A stretch of 41,861 bases of DNA from Allobosea sp. (lineage in GTDB: Bacteria; Pseudomonadota; Alphaproteobacteria; Rhizobiales; Beijerinckiaceae), in assembly GCF_017308015.1 (NCBI RefSeq), contig NZ_JAFKFW010000036.1, forward strand, positions 1-41,861, in the 5' to 3' direction. This document shows, in pieces, positions 33,801 to 41,861 of this stretch. Position numbers and translations under genes: made by a program. The notes beneath the pieces are model-generated. The model searched no databases. It had not been told where the DNA came from and saw nothing but the letters and a program-made list of their open reading frames with translations. The stretch's first letter is position 1. Each line of letters begins with the position of its first letter.

Positions 33801-35676
33801 CGTCGGCGACATGTCGGGCGACGTCTTCGGCAACGGCATGATGCTTTCACCGGCGATCAAGCTGGTCGCCGCCTTCGATCATCGCGACATCTTCCTCGAT
33901 CCAGATCCGGAGCCGGCCAGCTCGCTGGCCGAGCGCCAGCGCCTGTTCAGGCTGCCGCGCTCGTCCTGGGCCGACTACGACAAGAGCCTGATCTCGAAGG
34001 GCGGGGGCGTATTCTCGCGCCAAGCCAAAAGCATCCCGCTCTCGGCCGAGGTTCGCGCGCTGCTCGACCTCGACAAGAAGGAGGTCTCGCCGCCCGAGCT
34101 GATGACGGCGATTCTGAAGGCCCGTGTCGATCTGCTCTGGTTCGGCGGCATCGGCACCTATATCCGCTCGTCCGAAGAGGCCGACGCGCAGGTCGGCGAC
34201 CGCGCCAATGATCCTATCCGCATCACCGGCAACGACGTTCGGGCGCGCATTATCGGCGAGGGCGCCAATCTCGGCATGACCCAGCGCGGCCGCATCGAGG
34301 CCGCCCGCAAGGGCGTGAAGCTCAATACCGACGCCATCGACAATTCGGCCGGCGTCAACACCTCCGACGTCGAGGTCAACATCAAGATCGCGCTGGCCGG
34401 CCCGGTGAAGGACGGCCGCCTGAAGGAAGACAAGCGCAACGAATTGCTGGCGGCGATGACCGACGAGGTCGGCGATCTCGTCCTGCGCAACAACTACCTT
34501 CAGACGCTGGCGCTCTCGCTGACGGAAGCGCAGGGCTCGGCTGCGACGCCCGGCCTGCGCTTCCTGATGCAGACGCTGGAGCAGGACGGACGGCTTGACC
34601 GCTCGGTCGAATACCTGCCCAGCGATGCCCAGCTCGCCGAGCGCGAGAAGCGCAGCGAAGGCCTCACCCGACCCGAGCTTGCGGTACTCCTGGCCTATGC
34701 CAAGCTTTCGCTGCACGATGCGCTGCTTGAATCCTCCGTGCCCGACGATCCCTATCTCGCGACCGAACTCGTCCGCTATTTCCCGAAAGCCCTTCGAGAG
34801 GCCTATCCGGACGCGATCGCCAGCCACAAACTGCGGCGCGAAATCGTGGCGACGCAGCTTGCCAACGCCATCGTCAACCGCGGCGGCCCGGCCCTTGTGC
34901 CGGTCCTGGCGGCGCTGACCCGCTCGGGCGCCCCGGCCATCGCTGCGGCCTACGCCATCGCGCGCGATTCCTTCGATCTCATCGCGCTCAATGGCGAGAT
35001 CGATGCGCTGGATGCGAAAATTCCCGGCAAGACCCAGCTCAGCCTCTACGCCGCCGCGCAGGAACTCGTCACCAATCGCATGGGCTGGTTCCTGCGGCGC
35101 GGCGTCGCCAAGCCCGGCACGATCGAGCAGACCATCGCCCGCTACGCCAGGGGCGTGAAGGAGCTGTCCGAGCAACTCGGCAGCCTGCTGCCCGAGGCCG
35201 CATCCCAGGCGAGGCTCGCGCGCATCGCCGTGCTGACCTCGGAGGGCGTGCCGGAAGTCCTCGCCACGCGCATCGCCAGCCTGCCGGCGCTCGCGGAGGC
35301 GACCGACATCGTCGATATCGCCGAGCGCAGCAAACGCAAGATCGGCGAGGTCGCCCGCATCCATTTCGGCATCGACGCGCTGTTCGGCCTGTCGAGCCTG
35401 AAGGCGGCGGCAGCAGCGGTTCCGGCGACGGACGACTACGAGCGCCTCGCCCGCGAACGGGCGATCGAGACCCTCGACGACGCCCATTCGCACCTGACGC
35501 AGGAGGTTTCGGCCTACTCCAAGGGGCAGGGCACGCTGGAGAGCTGGCTGGCCGAGCGCGGCGAGGATGCGGAGCGCACCCGCACCACTGTCAACGCGAT
35601 CACCAGCTCGGGCCTCACCTTGCCGAAGTTGATGGTGGCGGCCGGCATGCTGGCCGACCTGCCGCGCAAGCATTAG
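30844..35676 (+). CDS. gdhB: NAD-specific glutamate dehydrogenase, large (180-kDa) type
   Basis: This 1,610-aa enzyme of the large bacterial NAD-GDH family oxidatively deaminates glutamate to 2-oxoglutarate. The size matches the L-GDH180 type. The long N-terminal part (about 1-700) includes ACT-like regulatory regions, with [15 protein letters not shown] near the middle. The catalytic part begins near residue 790: [38 protein letters not shown] with the substrate Lys (about 852), [24 protein letters not shown] and [15 protein letters not shown]. The ATG at 30844 is preferred over 30808 because a GGGGTTGGA precedes it; the N-terminus is weakly conserved. It is intact with no frameshift. It probably mainly feeds catabolism of glutamate. 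Confidence 0.96.
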   Translation: [1610 protein letters not shown]

Positions 35677-35726
35677 GTTGTGGTGCTCTGCAAGAGCGAT
35701 GCGATCTGAGATTTGATCATCCCATG

Positions 35727-35757
35727 GGACCGGAAGGCGGTATCCGCTTTTCGGTCC
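35727..35757 (+). repeat. Long hairpin between NAD-GDH and the Trm112 gene
   Basis: GGACCGGAAGGCGG (35727-35740) pairs fully with CCGCTTTTCGGTCC (35744-35757) around TAT: a 14-bp stem with two G-U pairs. No T-tract follows. It is probably a 3'-end structure for the GDH mRNA, and the motif resembles another common Hyphomicrobiales palindrome (from memory). Confidence 0.7.
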
Positions 35758-35783
35758 GATGCACTTCTTGAACGGAAACACCG

Positions 35784-35981
35784 ATGACCGGCGAAGCCGA
35801 CACGACGACCCGCATCGACCCGAAGCTGCTCGAAATTCTGGTCTGCCCGCTGACCAAGGCGACGCTGGAATACGACGCCGCCAAGCAGGAGCTGATCAGC
35901 CGCCCGGCCAAACTCGCCTATCCGATCCGCGATGGCATCCCCATCATGCTGCCGGAAGAGGCTCGTCCGCTGGAGGATTGA
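35784..35981 (+). CDS. Trm112 family protein
   Basis: This 65-aa protein of the Trm112/YcaR family shows [17 protein letters not shown] and then [21 protein letters not shown], which together are diagnostic. Eukaryotic Trm112 activates several methyltransferases. Bacterial members are small and often have only part of the zinc-binding Cys set: here one Cys (VCP) is visible, so zinc is unlikely to be bound as in yeast. The first ATG at 35784 gives the usual length. It lies alone between a palindromic hairpin and another repeat. Confidence 0.9.
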   Translation: MTGEADTTTRIDPKLLEILVCPLTKATLEYDAAKQELISRPAKLAYPIRDGIPIMLPEEARPLED

Positions 35982-35989
35982 GGCTCCAT

Positions 35990-36087
35990 GTCATTCTCGG
36001 GCGTCGCGTAGTGGCGACCAGGGAATCTCATGCCGAGAAGCGCGCCATGTCCTTTGAGAGATGCTCGGGTCTAGCCCGAGCATGATG
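35990..36087. repeat. GTCAT-type intergenic palindrome, copy 4
   Basis: It begins GTCATTCTCGGGC (35990-36002), identical to the start of copy 1. Hairpin 1 is TTCTCGG (35994-36000) with CCGAGAA (36033-36039). Hairpin 2 is ATGCTCGGG (36061-36069) with CCCGAGCAT (36075-36083). It fills the gap between the convergent Trm112 and UbiH-type genes and may help end both transcripts. Confidence 0.7.
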
Positions 36088-36095
36088 TACGACGC

Positions 36096-37346
36096 TCAAA
36101 GCGTCTCGCCCCTCAACAACCGCGGCGGCGCACCGGCAACACCCGCCGCTTCGCGGATGAAGAAGCGCTTGAGGCCCGGCAGCCGGTCGACGAGGCCGAG
36201 GCCGAGATCGCGCGCGAGCCTGAGCGGCGTCGCGTCGTTCGAGAACAGGCGGTTCAAGCCGTCGGTCACCGCGCCCATCGCCACCGTGTCGAAGCGGCGC
36301 GCCTTCTCGTAATCCTCCAGCACATCGGCCGAGCCGGGATCGAGCCCCAGACGGGCCGCGTCGACGATGGTCTCGGCCAGCGCTGCGACGTCCTTGAGGC
36401 CCAGATTGAGCCCCTGCCCGGCGATCGGATGAATCAGATGCGCGGCATCGCCAAGGAGAGCCAGCCGCTCGCCGACGAAGCGGCGTGCCATGCCGAAGCC
36501 GAGCGGATGTGCGCTCACGGCGCTTTCGAGCGCAATCTCGCCGAGTTCCAGCCCGAAGCGCCGCTCGATCTCGGCCAGCATGTCTTGGATATCGAGCGAG
36601 AGCAGCGGTTCGACATTCTCCGTCCGCTCCGTCCAGACGATCGAGGAGCGGTGCCCGAGCGAACCGCCATCAGCCAGCGGCAGAATGGCGAACGGCCCCG
36701 AGGGCAGGAAATGCTCGACCGCGCGGCCGTCATGTGGTCGCTCGTGCCCGATCGTCGCGACAATGCCGGACTGGCCGTAATCCCAGCCGACCCAACCGAT
36801 CCCGGCCTGCTCCCGCAGTTTCGAGCGGGCACCGTCGGCCGCGACCAGCAAGGCAGCCCGACAGTGCGTTCCGTCGCTGAAAACAAGCTCGACCGCAGCA
36901 TCATCGGCGGAGAAGCGTCGCACCCCGGCGCTGTGGAGTTCGACGCCCGCCTTCTCGCAGGCGGCCTTCAACGCTGCGATCAGGGCCGCGTTCTCGACCA
37001 TATGGGCGAAAGGCTCGCCGGGCTCGACCTCGCCGTCAAAGGTCAGGAAGACCGGGCGTACGGCATCCTCGGTGCGGCTGTCGGATACGACCATCTCCAG
37101 CATCGGCTGGGTGGCATGGGTAATACCCTCCCAGATACCCAGCGTCTGCAGCATCGCCCGGCCGCCGGCAGCGACCGCAAAGGCGCGGTTATCGGCGCGG
37201 GGCGCAGCCGCCAGTACCGGATCGGCGAGCGTGATTGAAAAATCCTCGCCCAGCCCCTGTTTCAGCGCGAGCGCGAGCGCGAGGCCGGCGATGCCGCCGC
37301 CCGCGATGACGATGCGCATGGCGCCGCTGCCCTGCTCGATAGCCAT
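36096..37346 (-). CDS. UbiH/UbiF/COQ6-family FAD-dependent hydroxylase
   Basis: This 416-aa flavoprotein monooxygenase is of the ubiquinone-biosynthesis hydroxylase family. The FAD-binding GGGIAGL (about residues 16-22) opens the protein. The middle DGARSKLREQ is the DG motif, and the C-terminal GDAAHLIHPIAGQGLNLGLKD is the family hallmark. The expected role is one of the ring hydroxylations of coenzyme Q; which carbon (UbiH, UbiF, UbiI or UbiL type) cannot be read from the sequence. The ATG at 37346 is chosen because AGAAGGA sits five bases upstream. It is divergent from the tesB gene. Confidence 0.92.
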   Translation of the reverse strand: MAIEQGSGAMRIVIAGGGIAGLALALALKQGLGEDFSITLADPVLAAAPRADNRAFAVAAGGRAMLQTLGIWEGITHATQPMLEMVVSDSRTEDAVRPVFLTFDGEVEPGEPFAHMVENAALIAALKAACEKAGVELHSAGVRRFSADDAAVELVFSDGTHCRAALLVAADGARSKLREQAGIGWVGWDYGQSGIVATIGHERPHDGRAVEHFLPSGPFAILPLADGGSLGHRSSIVWTERTENVEPLLSLDIQDMLAEIERRFGLELGEIALESAVSAHPLGFGMARRFVGERLALLGDAAHLIHPIAGQGLNLGLKDVAALAETIVDAARLGLDPGSADVLEDYEKARRFDTVAMGAVTDGLNRLFSNDATPLRLARDLGLGLVDRLPGLKRFFIREAAGVAGAPPRLLRGETL

Positions 37347-37469
37347 GTCGTCCTTCTCTCCACGCCGACTTGACGCCACGGGATGCCTCGGTGCTGATGC
37401 CAGGCGAAACCGGATGACCCTGTGCGGGCCACCGGCCATTCCGTCAACCTGACCGCGATGCCGCCGACC

Positions 37470-38336
37470 ATGTCACAGATCAGCGCCTCCCTGACGGCGA
37501 TTCTCGACCTCGAGCCGCTCGAGCGCAACCTGTTCCGCGGTCGCAGTCCGAAATCGACCTGGCCACGCGTCTTCGGCGGGCAGGTGATCGCGCAATCGCT
37601 TTATGCAGCCTGCAAGACGGTCGAGGGCCGGCAGCCGCATTCGCTGCATGCCTATTTCCTGCTACCCGGCGATCCCGAAGTGCCGATCGTTTACGAGGTG
37701 GATCGCCTGCGCGACGGCCGCTCCTTCACGACGCGCCGCGTGCTCGCCGTGCAGAAGGGGGAAGCGATCTTCGCCATGTCGGCCTCCTTTCAGGTCAACG
37801 AGCCCGGCTACGAACACCAGATGCCGATGCCGAAGGTGCCGATGCCGGAGGAGCTGCCGGACCGCGAGGAGATGACGAAGATGTTCACTTCGCTGCAACC
37901 CAATCCGCTGCAGACCTTCTATCAGCGCGAGCGTCCGATCGAGATCCGCCCGGTCGAACTGGAACGCTACCGGGGCGCCGCCAATCTGGAGCCGAAATTC
38001 AACGTCTGGATCCGGGCGATCGAGCCCCTGCCCGACGAGCCGGCCTTCCATCAGAGCGTGCTCGCCTATGCCTCCGACCTCCTGCTGCTCGATTCCAGCC
38101 TCATCGCCCATGGTGCGACGGTCTTCGACCAGAAGATCCAGGCCGCCAGTCTCGATCACGCGATCTGGTTTCATCGTCCGTTCCGCGCCGACGACTGGCT
38201 ACTCTATTCACAGGACAGCCCCTCGACCTCAGGCGCGCGCGGGTTTTCGCGAGGTCTCGTCTTCGACCGGCAGGGCCGCCTCGTCGCCTCGGTGGCGCAG
38301 GAAGGGCTGGTTCGGCCCCGCCCCGATCTCGGCTGA
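37470..38336 (+). CDS. tesB: Acyl-CoA thioesterase II
   Basis: This 288-aa double hot-dog thioesterase hydrolyses medium- and long-chain acyl-CoA. TesB-family blocks are LDLEPLERNLFRG, RVFGGQVIAQSLYAA, HSLHAYFLLPGDP, VRDG-like RLRDGRSFTTRRV, and the C-terminal ASLDHAIWFHRPFRADDWLLY with the catalytic Asp, then FDRQGRLVASVAQEGLVR. The start is either ATG 37470 or ATG 37458, which would add four residues; neither has a clear ribosome binding site, and the later one matches the family start MSQISASL. A probable terminator follows. Confidence 0.94.
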   Translation: MSQISASLTAILDLEPLERNLFRGRSPKSTWPRVFGGQVIAQSLYAACKTVEGRQPHSLHAYFLLPGDPEVPIVYEVDRLRDGRSFTTRRVLAVQKGEAIFAMSASFQVNEPGYEHQMPMPKVPMPEELPDREEMTKMFTSLQPNPLQTFYQRERPIEIRPVELERYRGAANLEPKFNVWIRAIEPLPDEPAFHQSVLAYASDLLLLDSSLIAHGATVFDQKIQAASLDHAIWFHRPFRADDWLLYSQDSPSTSGARGFSRGLVFDRQGRLVASVAQEGLVRPRPDLG

Positions 38337-38343
38337 TCGAGTT

Positions 38344-38383
38344 TCAGGCACCTGCGCAGAATCCGGACGGATGCCTGATTTTT
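38344..38383 (+). terminator. Probable terminator of tesB
   Basis: TCAGGCA (38344-38350) pairs with TGCCTGA (38372-38378), with an extra CC/GG pair inside the loop, followed by TTTTT (38379-38383), just after the tesB stop. The loop is long (21 nt), so strength is uncertain. Confidence 0.55.
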
Positions 38384-38460
38384 GGGCAGCAATAGCGGTT
38401 CGTCTCCTGTTTTCTCGATGATCTCGCCTCCGGATGCGGCTTTGCCGCGCCCGGAATGGG

Positions 38461-38477
38461 TTGGCACGTCCCTTGAA
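38461..38477 (+). promoter_or_regulatory. glnK: Candidate sigma-54 promoter of glnK-amtB
   Basis: TTGGCACGTCCCTTGAA matches the sigma-54 consensus (TGGCAC, five bases, TTGCA) except that the -12 element reads TTGA instead of TTGC. It lies 99 bp before the glnK start, and glnK-amtB operons are classically NtrC/sigma-54 controlled. I could not identify convincing NtrC sites upstream. Confidence 0.6.
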
Positions 38478-38542
38478 TTGCATGTTGCGACGCAACTGCG
38501 GTCCCGCAGGTGCGAGAGGTGCAACGAGATCGCCGGGGCTGA

Positions 38543-38914
<372 letters not shown>

Positions 38915-38942
38915 GCCCTGCCCCCTTCAGGAGTTTTCGACG

Positions 38943-40286
38943 ATGGTTTTCAGGACTTCTTTGCGGGCTGGATCGATCGGCCTCGCCGTCGCTGCCCTCT
39001 CAACCGGTGCCGCTCTGGCGCAGGTTCCCGCCACTGCGGCCGCTGCCGTGCCGAACAAGGGTGATACGGCCTGGATGCTGGTCTCGACCTTGCTCGTGCT
39101 GTTCATGACGCTGCCAGGCCTCGCGCTGTTCTATGGTGGCCTCACCCGCTCGAAGAACATGCTCTCGGTGATGAGCCAGATCACGGCCACCGCCGCCGTG
39201 ATGTGCATCGTCTGGGTCGTCTACGGCTACAGTCTCGCCTTCACCGGAGGCGGCGCGCTGACCAGCTTCGTCGGCTCCTTCTCGAAGGCCTTCCTCGCCG
39301 GCGTCACCAACGAGACCACCTCGGACACCTTCACCAAGGGCGTTGTCATCCCCGAATACGTCTTCATCTGCTTCCAGATGACCTTCGCCATGATCACGCC
39401 GGCGCTGATCGTCGGCGGCTTCGTCGAGCGCATGAAGTTCTCGGCCCTACTGCTCTTCGTCCTGCTCTGGGCGACCATCGTCTATTTCCCGATGGCGCAC
39501 ATGGTCTGGTTCTCGGAGGGCTATCTCTTCACCCTCGGTGCGCTCGATTTCGCCGGCGGCACAGTCGTCCATATCAATGCCGGCATCGCGGCCTTGGTCG
39601 GCGCCCTCGTGATCGGCAAACGCATCGGCTACGGCCGGGAATTGATGTCGCCGCACTCGCTGACGATGACCTTCATCGGCACCGCCGTGCTCTGGGTCGG
39701 CTGGTTCGGCTTCAATGCCGGCTCGAATCTCGAAGCAACAGGCGGTGCGGCGCTCGCCATGATCAACACCTTCACGGCGACCGCCGCCGCGGCGCTTGGC
39801 TGGCTCTTCATCGAATGGATCGTCAAGGGCAAGCCCTCACTGCTCGGCATGCTCTCCGGCATCGTCGCCGGCCTCGTCGCCGTCACGCCGGCCGCCGGCC
39901 TGGTGGGACCGATGGGCGCGATCGTGCTTGGCTCCATTGCCGGCGTGGTCTGTTTCTTCTTCTGCACCACGGTGAAGAACGCGCTCGGCTACGATGATTC
40001 GCTCGATGTCTTCGGCGTCCATGGCGTCGGCGGCATCATCGGCTCGATCGGCACCGGCATCTTCGTCGCTCCCGCGCTTGGCGGCATCGGCGTCGCCGAT
40101 TACGCCATGGGCGCCCAGGTCTGGAAGCAGTTCGTCGCGGTCGTCATCGCGGTCGCCTGGTCCGGCATCGGCTCCTTTGTCCTGTTCAAGATCATCGACG
40201 CAGTGATCGGCCTGCGCGTCACCTCCGACCAGGAACGCGAGGGCCTCGACATCGCCGAGCATGGCGAGCGCGCCTACAACATCTGA
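38943..40286 (+). CDS. amtB: Ammonium transporter AmtB
   Basis: This 447-aa Amt-family ammonium channel of the inner membrane starts with a cleavable-type signal (VAALSTGAALAQ), and about 11 membrane helices follow. The pore twin histidines are present: His210 in VVHINAGIAALVGA and His360 in VFGVHGVGGIIGSIGTG (precursor numbering). Other family blocks are GLALFYGGLTRSKNMLSVM and WVGWFGFNAGS. AGGAG lies nine bases before the ATG. It is cotranscribed with glnK, whose product regulates it, and a strong terminator follows. Confidence 0.97.
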   Translation: MVFRTSLRAGSIGLAVAALSTGAALAQVPATAAAAVPNKGDTAWMLVSTLLVLFMTLPGLALFYGGLTRSKNMLSVMSQITATAAVMCIVWVVYGYSLAFTGGGALTSFVGSFSKAFLAGVTNETTSDTFTKGVVIPEYVFICFQMTFAMITPALIVGGFVERMKFSALLLFVLLWATIVYFPMAHMVWFSEGYLFTLGALDFAGGTVVHINAGIAALVGALVIGKRIGYGRELMSPHSLTMTFIGTAVLWVGWFGFNAGSNLEATGGAALAMINTFTATAAAALGWLFIEWIVKGKPSLLGMLSGIVAGLVAVTPAAGLVGPMGAIVLGSIAGVVCFFFCTTVKNALGYDDSLDVFGVHGVGGIIGSIGTGIFVAPALGGIGVADYAMGAQVWKQFVAVVIAVAWSGIGSFVLFKIIDAVIGLRVTSDQEREGLDIAEHGERAYNI

Positions 40287-40315
40287 TCCTCCTGCCGCAT
40301 CCGATAAAACCTCGT

Positions 40316-40345
40316 CCCCGGCGGGCAACCGCCGGGGTTTTTCTT
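40316..40345 (+). terminator. Rho-independent terminator of glnK-amtB
   Basis: A perfect 9-bp stem, CCCCGGCGG (40316-40324) and CCGCCGGGG (40329-40337), closes a GCAA loop and is followed by TTTTTCTT, 29 bp after the amtB stop. Confidence 0.93.
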
Positions 40346-40440
40346 AGGATCGCCGCTCCCCCCGCCAGAATGACGGCGCACCGTCCGGCAAGGTTAAGCG
40401 GGTCTTAACCTCGGCTTCCTAACCTTCCGCGGATGGCCGA

Positions 40441-41861
40441 ATGGTGCGGCCCGACAGTCCGGACAAGACCCGAAACCGCATGCGCACGATCCGCCGCTCC
40501 CAATCGCTCATGGACCGCCTGCCCGACCCGGTGCGCGAGTTCCTGTCGCGCCGTGCCTCGGAGCTGACCGGGATGGGCGTCCTTGCCCTGATGATCGCGG
40601 TGTCCACGGCGCTGGCAAGCTGGTCGGTCGACGATCCCAGTCTCAACAACGCCACCAGCGGCGCCGTCCGCAACTGGCTCGGCCGCCCGGGCGCCATGGT
40701 CGCCGACCTGCTGATGCAGCTCATCGGCCTCGGCGTCATCGCCCTGCTGTTCCCACCGGTGATCTGGGCGCTCCGCCTCGTCCGCTTCCACATGTTCGAC
40801 CGTGGCGCGCTGAAGCTCGGCCTCTGGGTTGTGGGTGTCGCCGCGACCGCCGCGGTCGCCAGCGCGCTCCCTGCGACCCCGCGCTGGCCGCTGCCCACCG
40901 GCATGGGCGGCGTCATCGGCGATGGCCTGTTGTTCGGCACACGCAATATCGCAGGCATCGCCGGCAGCGCCGTCGGCAGCCTGGTTGGCTTCCTTTATGC
41001 CGGCGTCGCCATCCTCGCCGTCACCGCCGCGGCCGGCTTCGGCTTCGTCACCGACGAGGACCCTGCTCTCGACAGCGACGAGGCCGAGGATAGCTGGTCC
41101 GATAGCGAGGAGCGTCGCGACGACGAGCCCGGCATCGCCGTCATCCTGATCGGCTGGCTCGCCCATGGAGCGATGGCCTTGCGCGCCGCGATCCTGCGCC
41201 GCCTGCCGCAGCCGCCCGAGCCAGCGATCGATACCGGCGTCGTTCCGACCCGCGACAGCAGCCGCGTGCGCCGCGAGCCGCAATTCGGCGAAGCCCCGGC
41301 CGGCCGCCGCAGCCTGCCCGATTTCGATCCCGAGCCGCTGCCCGGCGCCCGCTCCGTTACGGGTCCGAATCGAGTATCCGACGATTCCGACGCGCCCTTC
41401 GACCTCGACGACGAGCCGCAGGATCTGCGCGACCTCAATGCCCCGCGCGTCACCATGCCCCGCCCGGCGCCCAAACCCGGCAAGCGCATGCAGCGCGAGG
41501 CGCAGCCCTCGCTGCTCGACCGCGACACGTTCGAATTGCCGCCGCTGACCTATCTGGCCGAGCCGAAGAAGGTCGCAGCCAACGCGGTATCGACCGACGC
41601 GCTGGAGCAGAATGCCACGCTCCTCGAAGGCGTTCTGGAGGATTTCGGCGTTCGCGGCGAGATCTCGCAGGTACGTCCTGGCCCGGTCGTCACCCTGTAC
41701 GAACTGGAGCCCGCTCCCGGCACGAAATCCTCCCGCGTGATTTCCCTGGCGGACGACATCGCGCGTTCGATGAGCGCTGTGTCGGCACGCGTCGCGGTGG
41801 TTCAGGGCAAGAACGCGATCGGGATCGAGTTGCCCAACACCCGCCGCGAGACCGTCTTCCT
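40441..41861 (+). CDS. ftsK: DNA translocase FtsK, N-terminal part (3' end outside window)
   Basis: This is the first 473 codons of an FtsK/SpoIIIE-type DNA translocase, which anchors at the division septum and pumps chromosome ends through. The N-terminal part has about four membrane helices (residues about 35-55, 77-100, 119-140 and 174-198). A Pro/Asp/Arg-rich linker (about 205-370) follows, and then the start of the alpha domain: LPPLTYLAEP, EQNATLLEGVLEDFGVRGEISQV, GPVVTLYELEPAPGTKSSRVISLADDIARSM and NAIGIELPN, at about residues 361-468. The Walker motor and gamma domain lie beyond the window. The ATG at 40441 is the first plausible start. The frame is open to the last base. Confidence 0.93.
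   Translation, partial: MVRPDSPDKTRNRMRTIRRSQSLMDRLPDPVREFLSRRASELTGMGVLALMIAVSTALASWSVDDPSLNNATSGAVRNWLGRPGAMVADLLMQLIGLGVIALLFPPVIWALRLVRFHMFDRGALKLGLWVVGVAATAAVASALPATPRWPLPTGMGGVIGDGLLFGTRNIAGIAGSAVGSLVGFLYAGVAILAVTAAAGFGFVTDEDPALDSDEAEDSWSDSEERRDDEPGIAVILIGWLAHGAMALRAAILRRLPQPPEPAIDTGVVPTRDSSRVRREPQFGEAPAGRRSLPDFDPEPLPGARSVTGPNRVSDDSDAPFDLDDEPQDLRDLNAPRVTMPRPAPKPGKRMQREAQPSLLDRDTFELPPLTYLAEPKKVAANAVSTDALEQNATLLEGVLEDFGVRGEISQVRPGPVVTLYELEPAPGTKSSRVISLADDIARSMSAVSARVAVVQGKNAIGIELPNTRRETVF

Overview
This window looks like chromosomal DNA from an alphaproteobacterium of the order Hyphomicrobiales (Rhizobiales), most like Bosea or a close relative. The reasons are the high G+C content, the acpXL/lpxXL very-long-chain fatty acid cluster of lipid A, the 180-kDa-type NAD-glutamate dehydrogenase, an IalB-family protein, DUF2794, and intergenic palindromes typical of the order. 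Almost all of it is ordinary core genome, densely packed and with even codon use. There are no tRNA or rRNA genes, transposases, phage genes or CRISPR arrays. The only mobile-type cargo is one RES/Xre toxin-antitoxin pair. The genus is an inference.

Layout: 1-400 is the end of aconitase. 606-6989 is a lipid A very-long-chain acyl cluster: acpXL, fabZXL, a KAS-like protein without catalytic residues (FabF2XL), an intact KAS (FabF1XL), an SDR ketoreductase, an MDR reductase (AdhXL) and the acyltransferase lpxXL. Together these could supply every step of an elongation cycle plus transfer to lipid A. 7058-11824 holds a DUF1223 protein, a lemA-ygcG-TPM unit (minus strand) and gamma-glutamyltransferase. 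11831-16220 holds a small membrane protein, rlmN, a GFA-family protein, an IalB protein, a quinone-reductase-like MDR and a DUF1232 protein. 16400-20282 holds an HSD17B10-like dehydrogenase, the RES/Xre pair with a palindromic operator, yciB and ftsY. 20353-24135 holds an RluA-type pseudouridine synthase, phhB-thpR, a Tas-like aldo/keto reductase and a TesA-like esterase.

24142-27431 is an ABC ATPase-permease pair (YbbA/YbbP type), divergent from tesA as in E. coli. 27651-29591 holds a Bax-inhibitor-1 protein, a GNAT acetyltransferase and DUF2794. 29592-30114 has no protein gene, but carries a run of hairpins ending in a strong plus-strand terminator, which I propose as a small RNA gene, and then a repeat element. 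30115-35676 is a carboxymuconolactone-decarboxylase-like protein divergent from NAD-GDH. 35784-38336 holds Trm112, a UbiH-type hydroxylase and TesB. 38461-40345 is glnK-amtB with a candidate sigma-54 promoter and a terminator. 40441 to the end is the 5' part of ftsK.

The main points for a second look are the KS/CLF-like pairing in the lipid A cluster, the orphan terminator and hairpins at 29.7-29.9 kb, the RES/Xre operator that covers an upstream start codon, and several families of intergenic palindromes, two of which interrupt the lipid A cluster.
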